Below, in pieces: positions 1 to 8,363 of a DNA stretch of 64,000 nt (position 1 is the stretch's first letter; each line of letters begins with the position of its first letter). A program made the position numbers and the translations under genes. Origin of the DNA: Gammaproteobacteria bacterium MFB021 (GTDB taxonomy: Bacteria > Pseudomonadota > Gammaproteobacteria > Pseudomonadales > Halomonadaceae); NCBI GenBank assembly GCA_000737985.1, contig JNVT01000006.1, positions 1 to 64,000 on the forward strand, given 5' to 3'. The notes under the pieces were generated by a model. It had not been told where the DNA came from. It ran no database searches and saw nothing but the letters and a program-made list of their open reading frames with translations.

Positions 1-686
1 AGGCGCTCAAGCTGCGCCAGGAGAGCCGCGCCGAGCTGGCACTGTGGTATCTGCAGCTGTGGCTGCTGCTGCACACCCTGATCTACACCCGCCTCAACCG
101 CGCGCTCTCCGATGTCAGCCGCTATCAGGAGGCGACCTTCGTCACCCGCGAGCTGGTCGAGCTGGTGCGCGATCAGCTCGAGATCCTGCGCGGGCTGGGC
201 GAGAGCGCCCCGGAGAACAGCCGGGTTCTGCTCGACGAGCGCGGCGAGGATATCCCGCGCCGGGTCAAGGCGTTCATCGATCTGCTGGTACGCGCCGGGC
301 ATCTCGATCTGGTGCGCGAGACCGGCGATGAGGACGTGTGGCAGCAGACGCTGCTGGGGGCGCTCGAGGCCGAGCAGATCGGCGTGCACCATCTGACCCA
401 TCTGATCGAACTGACCGCCGCCGAGGGCAGCGACGGCGAGCGCTTGCTGGCGACGGCGGAGACGCCTGAGGCCGAAGCGGTCGCTCAATCTAGCGCCGCT
501 GAAGTCCAGCCCGATTCCGCTGAAGTCCAGCCCGATTCCGCTGAAGCCCAGCCCGGTGTCGCTGAAGAGAGCGAGGCGAATACCATGGCAGATGACGAGC
601 CCGTCACCGACGAGGACGAGGCCGCAGCCGCCGGGTCGCAAGACAAGGCCCCCGGAGCCCGGGAAGACGAGGAGCCGCGTCAATGA
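1..686 (+). CDS. Acidic-tailed partner protein of the SMC-like ATPase (5' partial)
   Basis: The reading frame is open from base 3 and its start lies upstream of the window; 227 residues are visible. The first ~130 are mostly helical, including a hydrophobic stretch rich in Leu and Trp (LALWYLQLWLLL) and a segment FIDLLVRAGHLDLV that could be a winged-helix part. The last ~90 residues are acidic and low-complexity, with three copies of a 7-residue AEVQPDS-like unit. The stop codon overlaps the start of the SMC-like gene (ATGA at 683-686), so the two are translationally coupled and probably work together. By analogy with MukBEF/MksBEF/Wadjet operons, where small kleisin and winged-helix (MukE/MksE) genes precede the SMC gene, this may be the MukE- or MukF-like subunit. 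That role is inferred from position; I do not recognise the family from sequence. Confidence 0.7.
   Translation, partial: ALKLRQESRAELALWYLQLWLLLHTLIYTRLNRALSDVSRYQEATFVTRELVELVRDQLEILRGLGESAPENSRVLLDERGEDIPRRVKAFIDLLVRAGHLDLVRETGDEDVWQQTLLGALEAEQIGVHHLTHLIELTAAEGSDGERLLATAETPEAEAVAQSSAAEVQPDSAEVQPDSAEAQPGVAEESEANTMADDEPVTDEDEAAAAGSQDKAPGAREDEEPRQ
498..560 (+). repeat. 21-bp tandem repeat, three copies, inside the acidic tail
   Basis: Units at 498-518, 519-539 and 540-560. The first two are identical and the third differs at a few bases. The unit is a multiple of three and keeps the frame, encoding AEVQPDS, AEVQPDS, AEAQPGV in the C-terminal tail of the upstream gene. Its copy number could vary between strains. 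Confidence 0.85.
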
Positions 687-3600
687 GCGTCATTCACCGC
701 ATCGAGATCGCCAACCTGCTCAACAAGCACGGTGATATCGCCTCGCCGTGGGAAGCCAAGATGCGCCACCTGCTGATCGATCTGCGCGGGCAGTCGAGCG
801 CGATCAGCATGGAGAACGGTTTCGGCAAGACCACCATGGCCGAGGCGTTGATCGGCATGCTCTCGCGCGACCGCCAGCTGCTCACGCGCACGCGGCGCAA
901 GTGCTCGCCCTCCAAGGTCGCCGGTGAAGCGCGCAGCTGGACCCATCTGCGGGTCGAGTTCCGCGCCCAGCAGGGCAGTACCCAGCAGGACGACATGCTC
1001 GCGGTGGCCGGCGAAGAGGTCGCCGGCGAGACCTTCGTCTTCGGCATGTACGGCTACAGCGACGGCAGCGGCCTGGTGTTCTACCACTACCCGGGTCAGC
1101 TCTCCGACGTGCCGGTGCACCACATCACCCGTGACGGCAAGCTGGCGCTCTACGCCAATGCCGATTTCCAGAGCCTGATGCGCGCCCATGGGGTCACCCG
1201 TGCCACCAACCGCGAAGAGTGGCTGGAGGCGGTCGGGGTGCACATCTCGCGGCGCGAGCTGGCCCAGCTGGCGGCGTTCCAGAAGGAGGGCGGGGCCGAC
1301 AAGAGCCAGATCTTCAACGCGATCAAGCCACGCGCCGGCGAGAAGGCCGATCAGGCATTCTTCTATGAAGTGCTGGCGCCGCAGATTCTCTCCGGGGCGA
1401 CCCGCGGCGAGACCGACGAGGAAGAGGAGCTGATCGAGGACGTCATCCTCAACTCCGGCACCCGCATCACCGAGCTGCGCCACCGCCTGGCCGAGGCCGA
1501 GAGCGATCAGCAGCGCGCCGACGACAAGGTCGAGCGGCTCGCCACCCTCAACGAAGAGGGCGAGAGCCTGCTCGAGTCACGTCGCCAGCTGGCCGCGATC
1601 CCCGCCTCGTTGCTGGAGGCCGCCGCGCTCCTCGACGGCCAGGCGCTGGCGCCGCTGCCGGGGCTACCGGGCCAGCGTGAGGATGCCGAGACGCTGGAAG
1701 CCGGGGTCGCCGAGGCGGCGAGCGGGCTGGCCTGGGCGATCGGCGACACCGAGCGCCCGCGGGTCTCCACCTGGCTGCTGGCCAAGCTGAGCCGGCAGGC
1801 CGAGCGCAACGTGCGCCTGGCGCTCTCCGAGCGCGGGGCGCGGGTCGACACCCACCGCCGCCTGGTGCATCTGCCCCAGGCGAGCTGGATCGTGGCCCGC
1901 GACATCGGCCATGTCGCCTTCGATCAGGCGCGTGCCTGGCTCGCCGACAGCCACGCCTTCGCCGATGACGCCGCGCGCTACCGCGCCCTGGGCGTGCTCG
2001 ACGAGGCCGCCGAGGCGTTCGAGGGCCTCGACGGCAACCGCTTCCGCGAAGAAGTGATCGCCGACCGCGAGTACCGCCGTTCGCTGCGGCTGGACGCCGA
2101 GCAGCTCGACGAGTCGCTGGAGCGCCTGGAGCAGGAGCGCGAGCAGCTGGAGTCGCGTCAGCGCGACTTCATCGACAACCAGAGCGTCTACACCCAGGCG
2201 CTTGCCGAGGGGCTGTTCAGCGAAGCCGAGCTGGAGACGCCCGAGGCGACCCGTGAGGCCGCCCGCGAGGCGCTGGAACAGGCGCGCCGCGAGCATGCCG
2301 AGCATCTCGGGCGCATGGGTGAGCTCAAGCAGCCGGCGCAGTGGTACGCGGACTTCGAACGCGAACATCCCGACGCCACGCCGGAAGCGGTGCTGGCCCT
2401 CAAACAGGAGCGCCAGGAGACGTTGGAAGCGGAACTCGGCGAGTGGGACGCCCAGGCCGCCAATCTCAACGCTCAGCGCGAGCGTACCCTCCAGGCAGTG
2501 CAGGCACGGCGCGAGCAGCGCCAGCGGCTCGAGGGTGAACTGGCGCCGCTGGCCGCCGGACGTCAGGCGTGGCAGGCGTTCAATGAACAGTGGCCGGCGC
2601 ACTCGGCGATCGGCTTCTGGGACGCGCGGCGCAGCGCGTTGAGCGAGCACGAGCAGATCCTCGCCGATGCGCGCCGTGAGCTGGCCGATCTCGACGCGCG
2701 CCTGGGGCGTCTGGCGCCGCTGGAAGACGCCGCCGAGCGCTACCGCCATTGGCATGCCGACGCCGCGCCGGTGCATCTGCGCGACACCCTTTATCGCCAG
2801 TCGCGGGAGTGCCAGGACCGGCTGCACGAGCTGAGCCAGCAGCGCAGCGAGCTAGAGCGCCTGGTCCAGGCGCAGGCGGACTTCGTCGACTGCAGCGAGC
2901 AGTCGCCGGAGGCGTGGCTCAAGGATGCCAAGGCGCGCTATCCGCGGCTGCTGCGCGAGCGGGAAGGGCTCGAAGAGGCGATCGAAGCCCGCGAGCGCTA
3001 TCTGCAGAGCCTCAGCGGCGACCCGCTGGCGCGGCTGGCGGCCGAGAGCGACGCGCAGCGCCTGCTGACGGCACGCGAGATCGCCTTCCGCCCGCTGCAC
3101 GAGGTGCTGGCAGCAGCCGAGGCCGACACCCAGGTACGCCGTGACTGGCTGGCCCAGGCCGCGGGGCAGCTGTTCGCACCGGTGGTCGAGGGCGAGGACG
3201 CGGCGCGTGAAGCAGCGCAGTGCCTGATCGATGGGGGCTGCGGAGTGCCGGTGCTCGAAGGCGAGCGGCTGCGTGCCACGCTGGCCCGCGGCGAGCTGCC
3301 GCTGGGGGCGATCCAGGGCGTGGAGACGCTGGCGGTCAAGGCGGCGCTGGACCCGGCTTATCTCACCGCGCTGCGCGACGAGACCCAGCAGCGCCTCGAG
3401 ATCGACCGCCAGCGGCTGACGGCGCTGAGCGCCGAGATCGAGCGTCTCGACCCGCACGGCGAACGCTTCGCTCTGGCGCTGCGCGCGGCTGAGGCGGTGA
3501 GCCGCGAGGCAGCGGTGGAACTGGCTGCCCTGGAGGAGCGCCAGGCCCGCCTCGTCGCCGAACAGGAGGCGCTGACGCCACGCCTCGGCGAGGCCGCGCT

Positions 3601-5581
3601 GAAGGCGATCGACGACTATCAGCGCTTTCTCGAAGAGGGGGGGGAGGCAGCGCTCGCCGCGGCGCGTCAGGCGCGCGCCCAGGTCGAGCAGCGCCTGGCC
3701 GAGCATACCCCCGAGCGCGAACGTCTGGCGCGGGAGTTCGAAACCCACGGCGAAGGCTGGCTGGCAGCGGAGCGCTTCGCCAGTGCCGGCGGCGTCGAAC
3801 GTCTGGAGGAGATCGACGCCAGCCTCGCCGCGGTGGCCGAAGAGGCGGCGGAACTCGAGGAGACCCTGGCCGAGCTGACGCTGGAGAGCGAGGCGCTGGA
3901 CGCGCGCCGCGACAGCCACCGCGAGCAGCTGCGCCAGCTGTTCGCCGACGGCGAGCGCGAGCGTCTGCGCCGCCTGGCGGCGTTCGTCGCCGAGGACGGC
4001 CCGGCCTTCATGCAGCAGGCCGAGCAGCGCGAGGCGGCGCTGCAGGCCGCTCTGACCGCTGCCAGCCGGCGCGCCGACTTCGATTTCGAGCGCATTCGCG
4101 CCTTCCTCGACGTGCGCGACGAGAAGGGCGGCAACCGCACCCTGGAGCGCGATATCGGGCGGCTCAAGCAGACGCTCAAGGAGACCCGCGACAAGCGCCG
4201 CCACAACGGCCGCGAGCAGGAGTCGCTGGAGAGCCGCCTGGCACGCCATCAGCAGGCGCTCAATATCACCGACCAGCTCGCCGTGGCCTGGCTCGAAGTG
4301 CTGCGCCAGCTGCCCGAGGGCTGGGCCGAGCGCGCCCTGGCCGATGCCGGCGCCGGCTGGCCGCAGGACCACGCCGAGGCCGAACGCCTCGACGCCGCCC
4401 TGACCGACTGGCGGCGCTGGGCGCAAGCCTCGCTCGACCCTGAAGATAGCGAGGCCTTCGACCCGGTGGCGTTCGAAACTTGCCAGCAGACCCTGCTCGA
4501 CGGCCTGGGCGGGCTCAATCTGGGCGAACGCGCGCGCAACCGCGAGCGCCAGGCTCGCGATGTCGGCGCCCGCGAGAAGGCGCTGGCGCTGTCGCTGGAA
4601 GCGGCCAGCGCCAGCCGGCTGTTCAACGAGTCCGAGCGCGCGCGTCTGGGCACCCTGGAGGGCGTCAGCCACGAGGCGCTGGAGTCGCTGCGCGGCCTTC
4701 ATCGCCAGCTGCAGGGGCAGCTCGACGAGCACCGCACCCGGGTCGCCCGGCTGCACACCTCGCGTGAGCAGATCGAGGACACGCTGGTCGAACGCCTGAG
4801 TTCGATCATCATCGATGCCGCCGGCAATCTCGAGATCCTCAAGCGGGTGGCGAGCCGCTCGAGCGACGGCGGCGCCTACTTCGAGGTCAAGGCGGCGCTG
4901 ATCGCCGACGACGCCGTGCGCGAGCTGATCCAGCAGCTGCTGGCGGATATCGACGCCCACCTGGCGGTGCAGCGCCGGCGTCTGGAGCAGTCCGGCGAGG
5001 CTGCTCAGAACAAGGGCGGGCGCGACGACGAGCTGACCCGGCAGATTCGCCGGCGCATCTATCGAGGGCTGTTCCAGGCGGTGAGCATCCGCATCAAGCA
5101 CGATGCGATCCGCCCGCACGGACGGCTGTTCTCGCTCAACGAGGACATGTCGGAAGGGCAGCGCGAGGCGGTATCGCTGATGTGGCTGGTCAAGCTCTCG
5201 GAGTTCGCCATCGAGCGTGAGCTGCGTGAGCTGCCGGGAACTCACAAGCGCCGCGCGCGGGCCAGCCGCGAGAGCGTGATTCTGCTCGACGGGCTGTTCT
5301 CCAAACTCTCCCACCGGCGTCTGATCCAGGACTCGCTGGAGTCGCTGCGCAACACCCGCGGGCGCTTCCAGATGATCGGGCTGATCCACAACCCCAACTA
5401 CGAGAATGACCCGAGCATCTTCCCCACCTACCTGGTGGGCAGCGTGATCGGCGGCCAGCAGGGGCAGGGCGGTCACGTCATCGTGCGCGACGGGCGTCAG
5501 GTCACGCCCGAGGAGACCGGGCGCGGCAGCGGCGAGGCGAGCCTGTTCGGCATCCACGTCACCCCGGCGACTGCCGAATAG
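683..5581 (+). CDS. SMC/MukB-like (MksB/JetC-type) coiled-coil ATPase, 1632 aa
   Basis: This is a giant ATPase with the layout of an SMC protein. The N-terminal head has a Walker A-like NGFGKTT (G46, G48, K49, T50). Two long Glu/Arg/Leu/Gln-rich coiled-coil arms flank a less coiled, hinge-like region around residues 830-900. The C-terminal head has an ABC-signature-like MSEGQRE (1489-1495) and a Walker B-like VILLDGLFSKLS, with D1536 followed by G1537. Canonical SMC, MukB and JetC proteins have DE there, so the usual catalytic glutamate is not at its expected place. Such proteins act as condensins in chromosome segregation (MukBEF, MksBEF) or in plasmid restriction (Wadjet JetABCD). The start is fixed by a 4-bp overlap with the upstream gene. 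No JetD-like nuclease follows, because the next gene is an unrelated cfa on the other strand. The SMC-like class is clear; the exact subfamily and role are open. Confidence 0.8.
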   Translation: MSVIHRIEIANLLNKHGDIASPWEAKMRHLLIDLRGQSSAISMENGFGKTTMAEALIGMLSRDRQLLTRTRRKCSPSKVAGEARSWTHLRVEFRAQQGSTQQDDMLAVAGEEVAGETFVFGMYGYSDGSGLVFYHYPGQLSDVPVHHITRDGKLALYANADFQSLMRAHGVTRATNREEWLEAVGVHISRRELAQLAAFQKEGGADKSQIFNAIKPRAGEKADQAFFYEVLAPQILSGATRGETDEEEELIEDVILNSGTRITELRHRLAEAESDQQRADDKVERLATLNEEGESLLESRRQLAAIPASLLEAAALLDGQALAPLPGLPGQREDAETLEAGVAEAASGLAWAIGDTERPRVSTWLLAKLSRQAERNVRLALSERGARVDTHRRLVHLPQASWIVARDIGHVAFDQARAWLADSHAFADDAARYRALGVLDEAAEAFEGLDGNRFREEVIADREYRRSLRLDAEQLDESLERLEQEREQLESRQRDFIDNQSVYTQALAEGLFSEAELETPEATREAAREALEQARREHAEHLGRMGELKQPAQWYADFEREHPDATPEAVLALKQERQETLEAELGEWDAQAANLNAQRERTLQAVQARREQRQRLEGELAPLAAGRQAWQAFNEQWPAHSAIGFWDARRSALSEHEQILADARRELADLDARLGRLAPLEDAAERYRHWHADAAPVHLRDTLYRQSRECQDRLHELSQQRSELERLVQAQADFVDCSEQSPEAWLKDAKARYPRLLREREGLEEAIEARERYLQSLSGDPLARLAAESDAQRLLTAREIAFRPLHEVLAAAEADTQVRRDWLAQAAGQLFAPVVEGEDAAREAAQCLIDGGCGVPVLEGERLRATLARGELPLGAIQGVETLAVKAALDPAYLTALRDETQQRLEIDRQRLTALSAEIERLDPHGERFALALRAAEAVSREAAVELAALEERQARLVAEQEALTPRLGEAALKAIDDYQRFLEEGGEAALAAARQARAQVEQRLAEHTPERERLAREFETHGEGWLAAERFASAGGVERLEEIDASLAAVAEEAAELEETLAELTLESEALDARRDSHREQLRQLFADGERERLRRLAAFVAEDGPAFMQQAEQREAALQAALTAASRRADFDFERIRAFLDVRDEKGGNRTLERDIGRLKQTLKETRDKRRHNGREQESLESRLARHQQALNITDQLAVAWLEVLRQLPEGWAERALADAGAGWPQDHAEAERLDAALTDWRRWAQASLDPEDSEAFDPVAFETCQQTLLDGLGGLNLGERARNRERQARDVGAREKALALSLEAASASRLFNESERARLGTLEGVSHEALESLRGLHRQLQGQLDEHRTRVARLHTSREQIEDTLVERLSSIIIDAAGNLEILKRVASRSSDGGAYFEVKAALIADDAVRELIQQLLADIDAHLAVQRRRLEQSGEAAQNKGGRDDELTRQIRRRIYRGLFQAVSIRIKHDAIRPHGRLFSLNEDMSEGQREAVSLMWLVKLSEFAIERELRELPGTHKRRARASRESVILLDGLFSKLSHRRLIQDSLESLRNTRGRFQMIGLIHNPNYENDPSIFPTYLVGSVIGGQQGQGGHVIVRDGRQVTPEETGRGSGEASLFGIHVTPATAE

Positions 5582-5596
5582 CGCCGGTTGGCCTAA

Positions 5597-5631
5597 GCGC
5601 TGCGTGGCCTCGGCGAGAGGCCGCGCAGCGC
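5597..5631. terminator. Terminator-like hairpin between the SMC-like gene and cfa
   Basis: A 15-bp stem (5597-5611 with 5617-5631, one G-T pair) with a 5-base loop starts 16 bases after the SMC stop. No T-run follows. It lies between convergent genes and may end transcription in both directions. Confidence 0.5.
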
Positions 5632-5697
5632 GCCCTTCAGTGCGGCTCTCAGTTCAGCTCAGCGCAGCAAATAGCTCAGCTCAGCATCTGGCTCAGC

Positions 5698-6849
5698 TCA
5701 ACGCGGAGCGTCGTAGCGCCCCTGGCGCGCGTGCGAGAACACCACCTGCCACAGCTGCAGCTCGCGGGCGCGGAAGGCCCCGGCGCAGGCGCCCAGATAG
5801 TAGAGGAACATGCGCTTGACGCGCTCGCTGTAGCGATCGGCGATCTCGTGCCAGTGGCGGAGCAGGTTCTCCTGCCACGCCATCAGGGTGGTGTCGTAGT
5901 CCGGGCCGAAGTTCTGCCAATCCTCCATCACCAGCTTGCCCTCGCTGGCATCACTGATCTGCTGAACCGAGGGCAGCACGCCGTTGGGGAAGATGTACTT
6001 GTTGATCCAGGGGTCGGCGCTCACCTCGTTGGTGTTGGAGCCGATGGTGTGCAGCATGAACAGCCCGCCCGGCTTGAGCAGCCGCGTGACGGTGTCGAAA
6101 TAGGTGGCGTAGTTGCGCTGGCCGACGTGCTCGAACATGCCGATCGAGACGATGCGGTCGAATTCGCCGTCGAGATCGCGGTAATCCTCCAGCAGAATCT
6201 CCACCGGCAGCGCCGCGCAGCGCTCGCGGGCCAGCTTGGCCTGCTCCTCGGAGATGGTGATGCCGGTCACCTCGACACCATAGTGGCGCGCGGCGTGCTC
6301 GGCAAAACTGCCCCAGCCGCAGCCGATGTCGAGCACCCGCATGCCCGGTTCCAGTGCCAGCTTGCGGCAGGCAAGGTCGAGCTTGGCGACTTGGGCCTGG
6401 TGCAGCGTGGTCGCATGTTTCCAGTACGCGCAGGAGTAGCACAGGGTGGCGTCGAGCATGCGCGTGAACAGGTCGTTGCCGAGGTCGTAGTGCTCGCGGC
6501 CGACGATATAGGCGCGTGCCTTGCTCTGCAGGTTCATGAAGCTCGAACGCAGCCGGTAGAGCAGCCGCCCGGCGGGGGTGTGAGCGGCGCCGCCGAGCCC
6601 GTGGCGCAGCAGGCGGTGCATCATCTCGTCGATGCGTTCGCACTCCCACCAGCCATCCATGTAGGCTTCACCGAAGCCGATCGAACCCTGGCGCACGATG
6701 CGTGCGAACAGATCGGGGTGGTGGACGCGAATGTCCCAGGGCTGGCTGCCGTTGAGGGTGACGCCGGAGCCTTCCAGCATCTTCTCGATGGTATGACGAG
6801 CGCGGTTATCGGGTAGTGCCACGGGGGCCATGGGTGAATTGCTGGTCAT
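5698..6849 (-). CDS. cfa: Cyclopropane-fatty-acyl-phospholipid synthase
   Basis: Transfers a methylene group from S-adenosylmethionine to unsaturated acyl chains of membrane phospholipids, making cyclopropane fatty acids. This usually happens in stationary phase or under acid or salt stress. The 383-residue protein matches the family length. It shows the SAM-binding motif LDIGCGWGSF, the upstream YSCAYW segment typical of CFA synthases, and the C-terminal YLGACAGAFRA block. The start at 6849 was chosen because GAGGAAAG lies 5 bases upstream; an in-frame extension to 6939 has no such site and adds an unlikely N-terminus. It is a single gene, convergent with the SMC-like gene. Confidence 0.95.
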   Translation of the reverse strand: MTSNSPMAPVALPDNRARHTIEKMLEGSGVTLNGSQPWDIRVHHPDLFARIVRQGSIGFGEAYMDGWWECERIDEMMHRLLRHGLGGAAHTPAGRLLYRLRSSFMNLQSKARAYIVGREHYDLGNDLFTRMLDATLCYSCAYWKHATTLHQAQVAKLDLACRKLALEPGMRVLDIGCGWGSFAEHAARHYGVEVTGITISEEQAKLARERCAALPVEILLEDYRDLDGEFDRIVSIGMFEHVGQRNYATYFDTVTRLLKPGGLFMLHTIGSNTNEVSADPWINKYIFPNGVLPSVQQISDASEGKLVMEDWQNFGPDYDTTLMAWQENLLRHWHEIADRYSERVKRMFLYYLGACAGAFRARELQLWQVVFSHARQGRYDAPR

Positions 6850-7283
6850 CGTCTTTCCTCGCATGGAGCGCGTGGCGCTCCCCCGGCCGCACGGCAATGC
6901 TAGGGCATACATGCGATGAAAGCCGGGAGGGAGAGGCATGAGATGACGCGAGTGACGGCCTGTCCCGGTCGGCGTCTCGATTCGCTTAAAACGACCCGAG
7001 CGATGAACGATGGCGGTAGAGGAGCGGCGTGGCCCCGGTTCCCTGAACTTTACCCGGTGGCGACCGCCGTCACCGGGTAATTACATTGCGTGCTAACTTC
7101 TTTGCCCCTCTTAGGGTAGCGCGCCTGGACGATTATTCCAGCCGCTTCGTTGGGGCTTGGTGACGTCAGGCCTTTTCGTCTGCGTCACCGGCATCGGCAG
7201 GGCACGTGTCGAGTGCTAGTCTCGGCCTGAGAGGGCCGGCGATGATGACCGCCGACATCAGCGTATCCGCACGAGCGACGACT
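6850..7283. other. Intergenic region between cfa and the thiamine-binding-type gene
   Basis: This divergent intergenic region of about 430 bases should hold the promoters of cfa and the downstream gene. Its one clear structure is the inverted repeat at 7050-7080. A second weaker one pairs GGTGACG with CGTCACC at about 7160-7190. I see no convincing gene. Confidence 0.5.
7050..7080. repeat. 10-bp perfect inverted repeat with an 11-base spacer
   Basis: TTACCCGGTG (7050-7059) pairs with CACCGGGTAA (7071-7080). There is no T-run. Its place in a divergent promoter region suggests an operator or an RNA hairpin. Confidence 0.55.
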
Positions 7284-7661
7284 ATGAGCAGTGACGATAT
7301 CAAAAGCGACATGAACGGCGAGCGCCAGGCGCCCATGCAGGTGATCGTGGATCTCTGCGTGGTGCCTTTGGGCGTCGGGGTCTCGGTATCCGAGTACGTG
7401 GCGGCGTGTCAGCGGGTGATCGAGGCCTCGGGGCTCGGCTACCGCATGCACGCCTATGGCACCAATATCGAAGGGCCCTGGGACGCGGTGATGGCGGTGG
7501 TCAAGGCGTGCCATGAGCGCGTTCACGCCATGGGTGCGCCACGTATCACCACCACCCTGAAACTGGGTACCCGCACCGACCGCGAGCAGAGCATGGATGA
7601 CAAGGTGGCGAGCGTCGAGACGCGCCTGCGTGCCTCTGACCCGGGCGCTTCCGAAGCGTAG
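7284..7661 (+). CDS. MTH1187/YqgV-type thiamine-binding family protein
   Basis: The core (MQVIVDLCVVPLGVGVSVSEYV, then YGTNIEGPWDAVMAVVKACHERVHAMGAPRI and LKLGTRTD) matches the MTH1187/DUF77 family of small ferredoxin-fold proteins, some of which bind thiamine. They are cytosolic and of unclear physiological role. The start is uncertain. Met codons occur at 7242 (GAGAGGG 6 bases upstream), 7284, 7311 and 7335, and family members usually begin near the 7335 Met. I chose 7284 as a compromise. The C-terminus after the conserved TRTD motif is short and polar. No TPP riboswitch could be recognised upstream. Confidence 0.8.
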   Translation: MSSDDIKSDMNGERQAPMQVIVDLCVVPLGVGVSVSEYVAACQRVIEASGLGYRMHAYGTNIEGPWDAVMAVVKACHERVHAMGAPRITTTLKLGTRTDREQSMDDKVASVETRLRASDPGASEA

Positions 7662-7747
7662 CCTCGGCAGCGCCTGGCGGCGTGCCCGCCACGCTGGCGG
7701 CTGACAGCGGTCGGCGTCGGGCAGCGGTCGGTGTCGGGCAGCGGCTC

Positions 7748-7781
7748 AAAAAAATCGGCCCCGGGCGAGCGCGCCGGGGCC
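7748..7781 (-). terminator. Rho-independent terminator of the lipoprotein gene
   Basis: GGCCCCGG (7757-7764) pairs with CCGGGGCC (7774-7781). On the minus strand the stem is followed by a T-run (A7 at 7748-7754 on the plus strand), about 30 bases after the lipoprotein stop. The hairpin may also serve the plus-strand gene ending at 7661. Confidence 0.85.
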
Positions 7782-7813
7782 TGAGTCCCTGAGTCTTAGA
7801 GGGTGTCAGTCGT

Positions 7814-8194
7814 TCAGCGGCAGCGGATGGTCCAGGTCGCCTTGTAGCCATCGCCTTCCTGGGTGGCCGCCTGCAGCTCGGTATCTTCGTTCACCGTGGC
7901 GCCTTCCATCTGGGCATTGACTTCGGCCGCCTTGCTGGCGCCGTCGTTGGGTCCGAGGATCTGCTGCTTGACGATCACGAACTCCTCGCGATCTTCGGAC
8001 TCGCACTGCTCCAGCGCGCGTTCCTTGGCATTCTCCAGCGCCTCGTCCTGGTCGTCGCCCAGGCCGGTGACCACGTACTGCGAGCTGTCCTTCTCCAGTG
8101 AGCTGCTGTCGCTGGCGCAACCGGCCAAAGCGGTCAGCGAGAGGCCGGCGGCGAGGGCGATCAGCAGACGTTTGTCGAGGGTTGGGAGGGTCAT
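7814..8194 (-). CDS. Small lipoprotein of unknown function
   Basis: The 126-residue product has a short basic start, a hydrophobic core and the lipobox LTALAGC, so it should be lipidated and anchored to the inner or outer membrane. The mature part is acidic, carries Cys residues in EQCESED and at the C-terminus (IRCR), and alternates helical and beta-like segments, loosely like DUF4156/RcsF-type lipoproteins. The ATG at 8194 has AAGGAG about 10 bases upstream and is preferred over a GTG at 8215. I cannot give it a function. Confidence 0.8.
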   Translation of the reverse strand: MTLPTLDKRLLIALAAGLSLTALAGCASDSSSLEKDSSQYVVTGLGDDQDEALENAKERALEQCESEDREEFVIVKQQILGPNDGASKAAEVNAQMEGATVNEDTELQAATQEGDGYKATWTIRCR

Positions 8195-8221
8195 ATCCAC
8201 GTTCTCCTTGTGCACAAAAAG

Positions 8222-8242
8222 CGGTACCTCATCCGGGTACCG
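8222..8242. repeat. Perfect inverted repeat upstream of the lipoprotein gene
   Basis: CGGTACC (8222-8228) and GGTACCG (8236-8242) are separated by 7 bases, about 28 bases upstream of the lipoprotein start. It may be an operator or a leader hairpin. Confidence 0.4.
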
Positions 8243-8323
8243 ATAAGGTTGAGTCTAGATGCTCGCGCCGTCTTCGCAAGTCGTTGGAAAGTCTCAAAAA
8301 AACGTTGCCAAATAGCGACACGC

Positions 8324-8347
8324 CAGAAGCGTCGAACAACGCTTCTG
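8324..8347 (-). terminator. Hairpin downstream of argP
   Basis: CAGAAGCGT (8324-8332) pairs perfectly with ACGCTTCTG (8339-8347), 17 bases past the argP stop. A T-run lies further on (A7 at 8295-8301 on the plus strand) rather than directly at the stem, so this is a weak or non-classical terminator. Confidence 0.45.
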
Positions 8348-8363
8348 ACATGAGACTCGCTAA

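Noticed and set aside
2852-5557. 901-residue open frame antisense to the SMC-like gene
   Set aside because: It is a mirror of the Glu/Arg/Leu-rich coiled-coil codons in high-GC DNA, has no family features or ribosome-binding site, and the sense frame is clearly a gene.
1-5581. Complete Wadjet (JetABCD) defence operon
   Set aside because: No JetD-like gene follows; upstream genes are out of view, so only an SMC-like gene with a coupled partner can be supported.
7220-7250. TPP riboswitch before the thiamine-binding-type gene (CTGAGAG seen)
   Set aside because: Only the short CTGAGA word is present; the conserved ACCTGATnTGGnTAATnCCAGCG-type half is absent.
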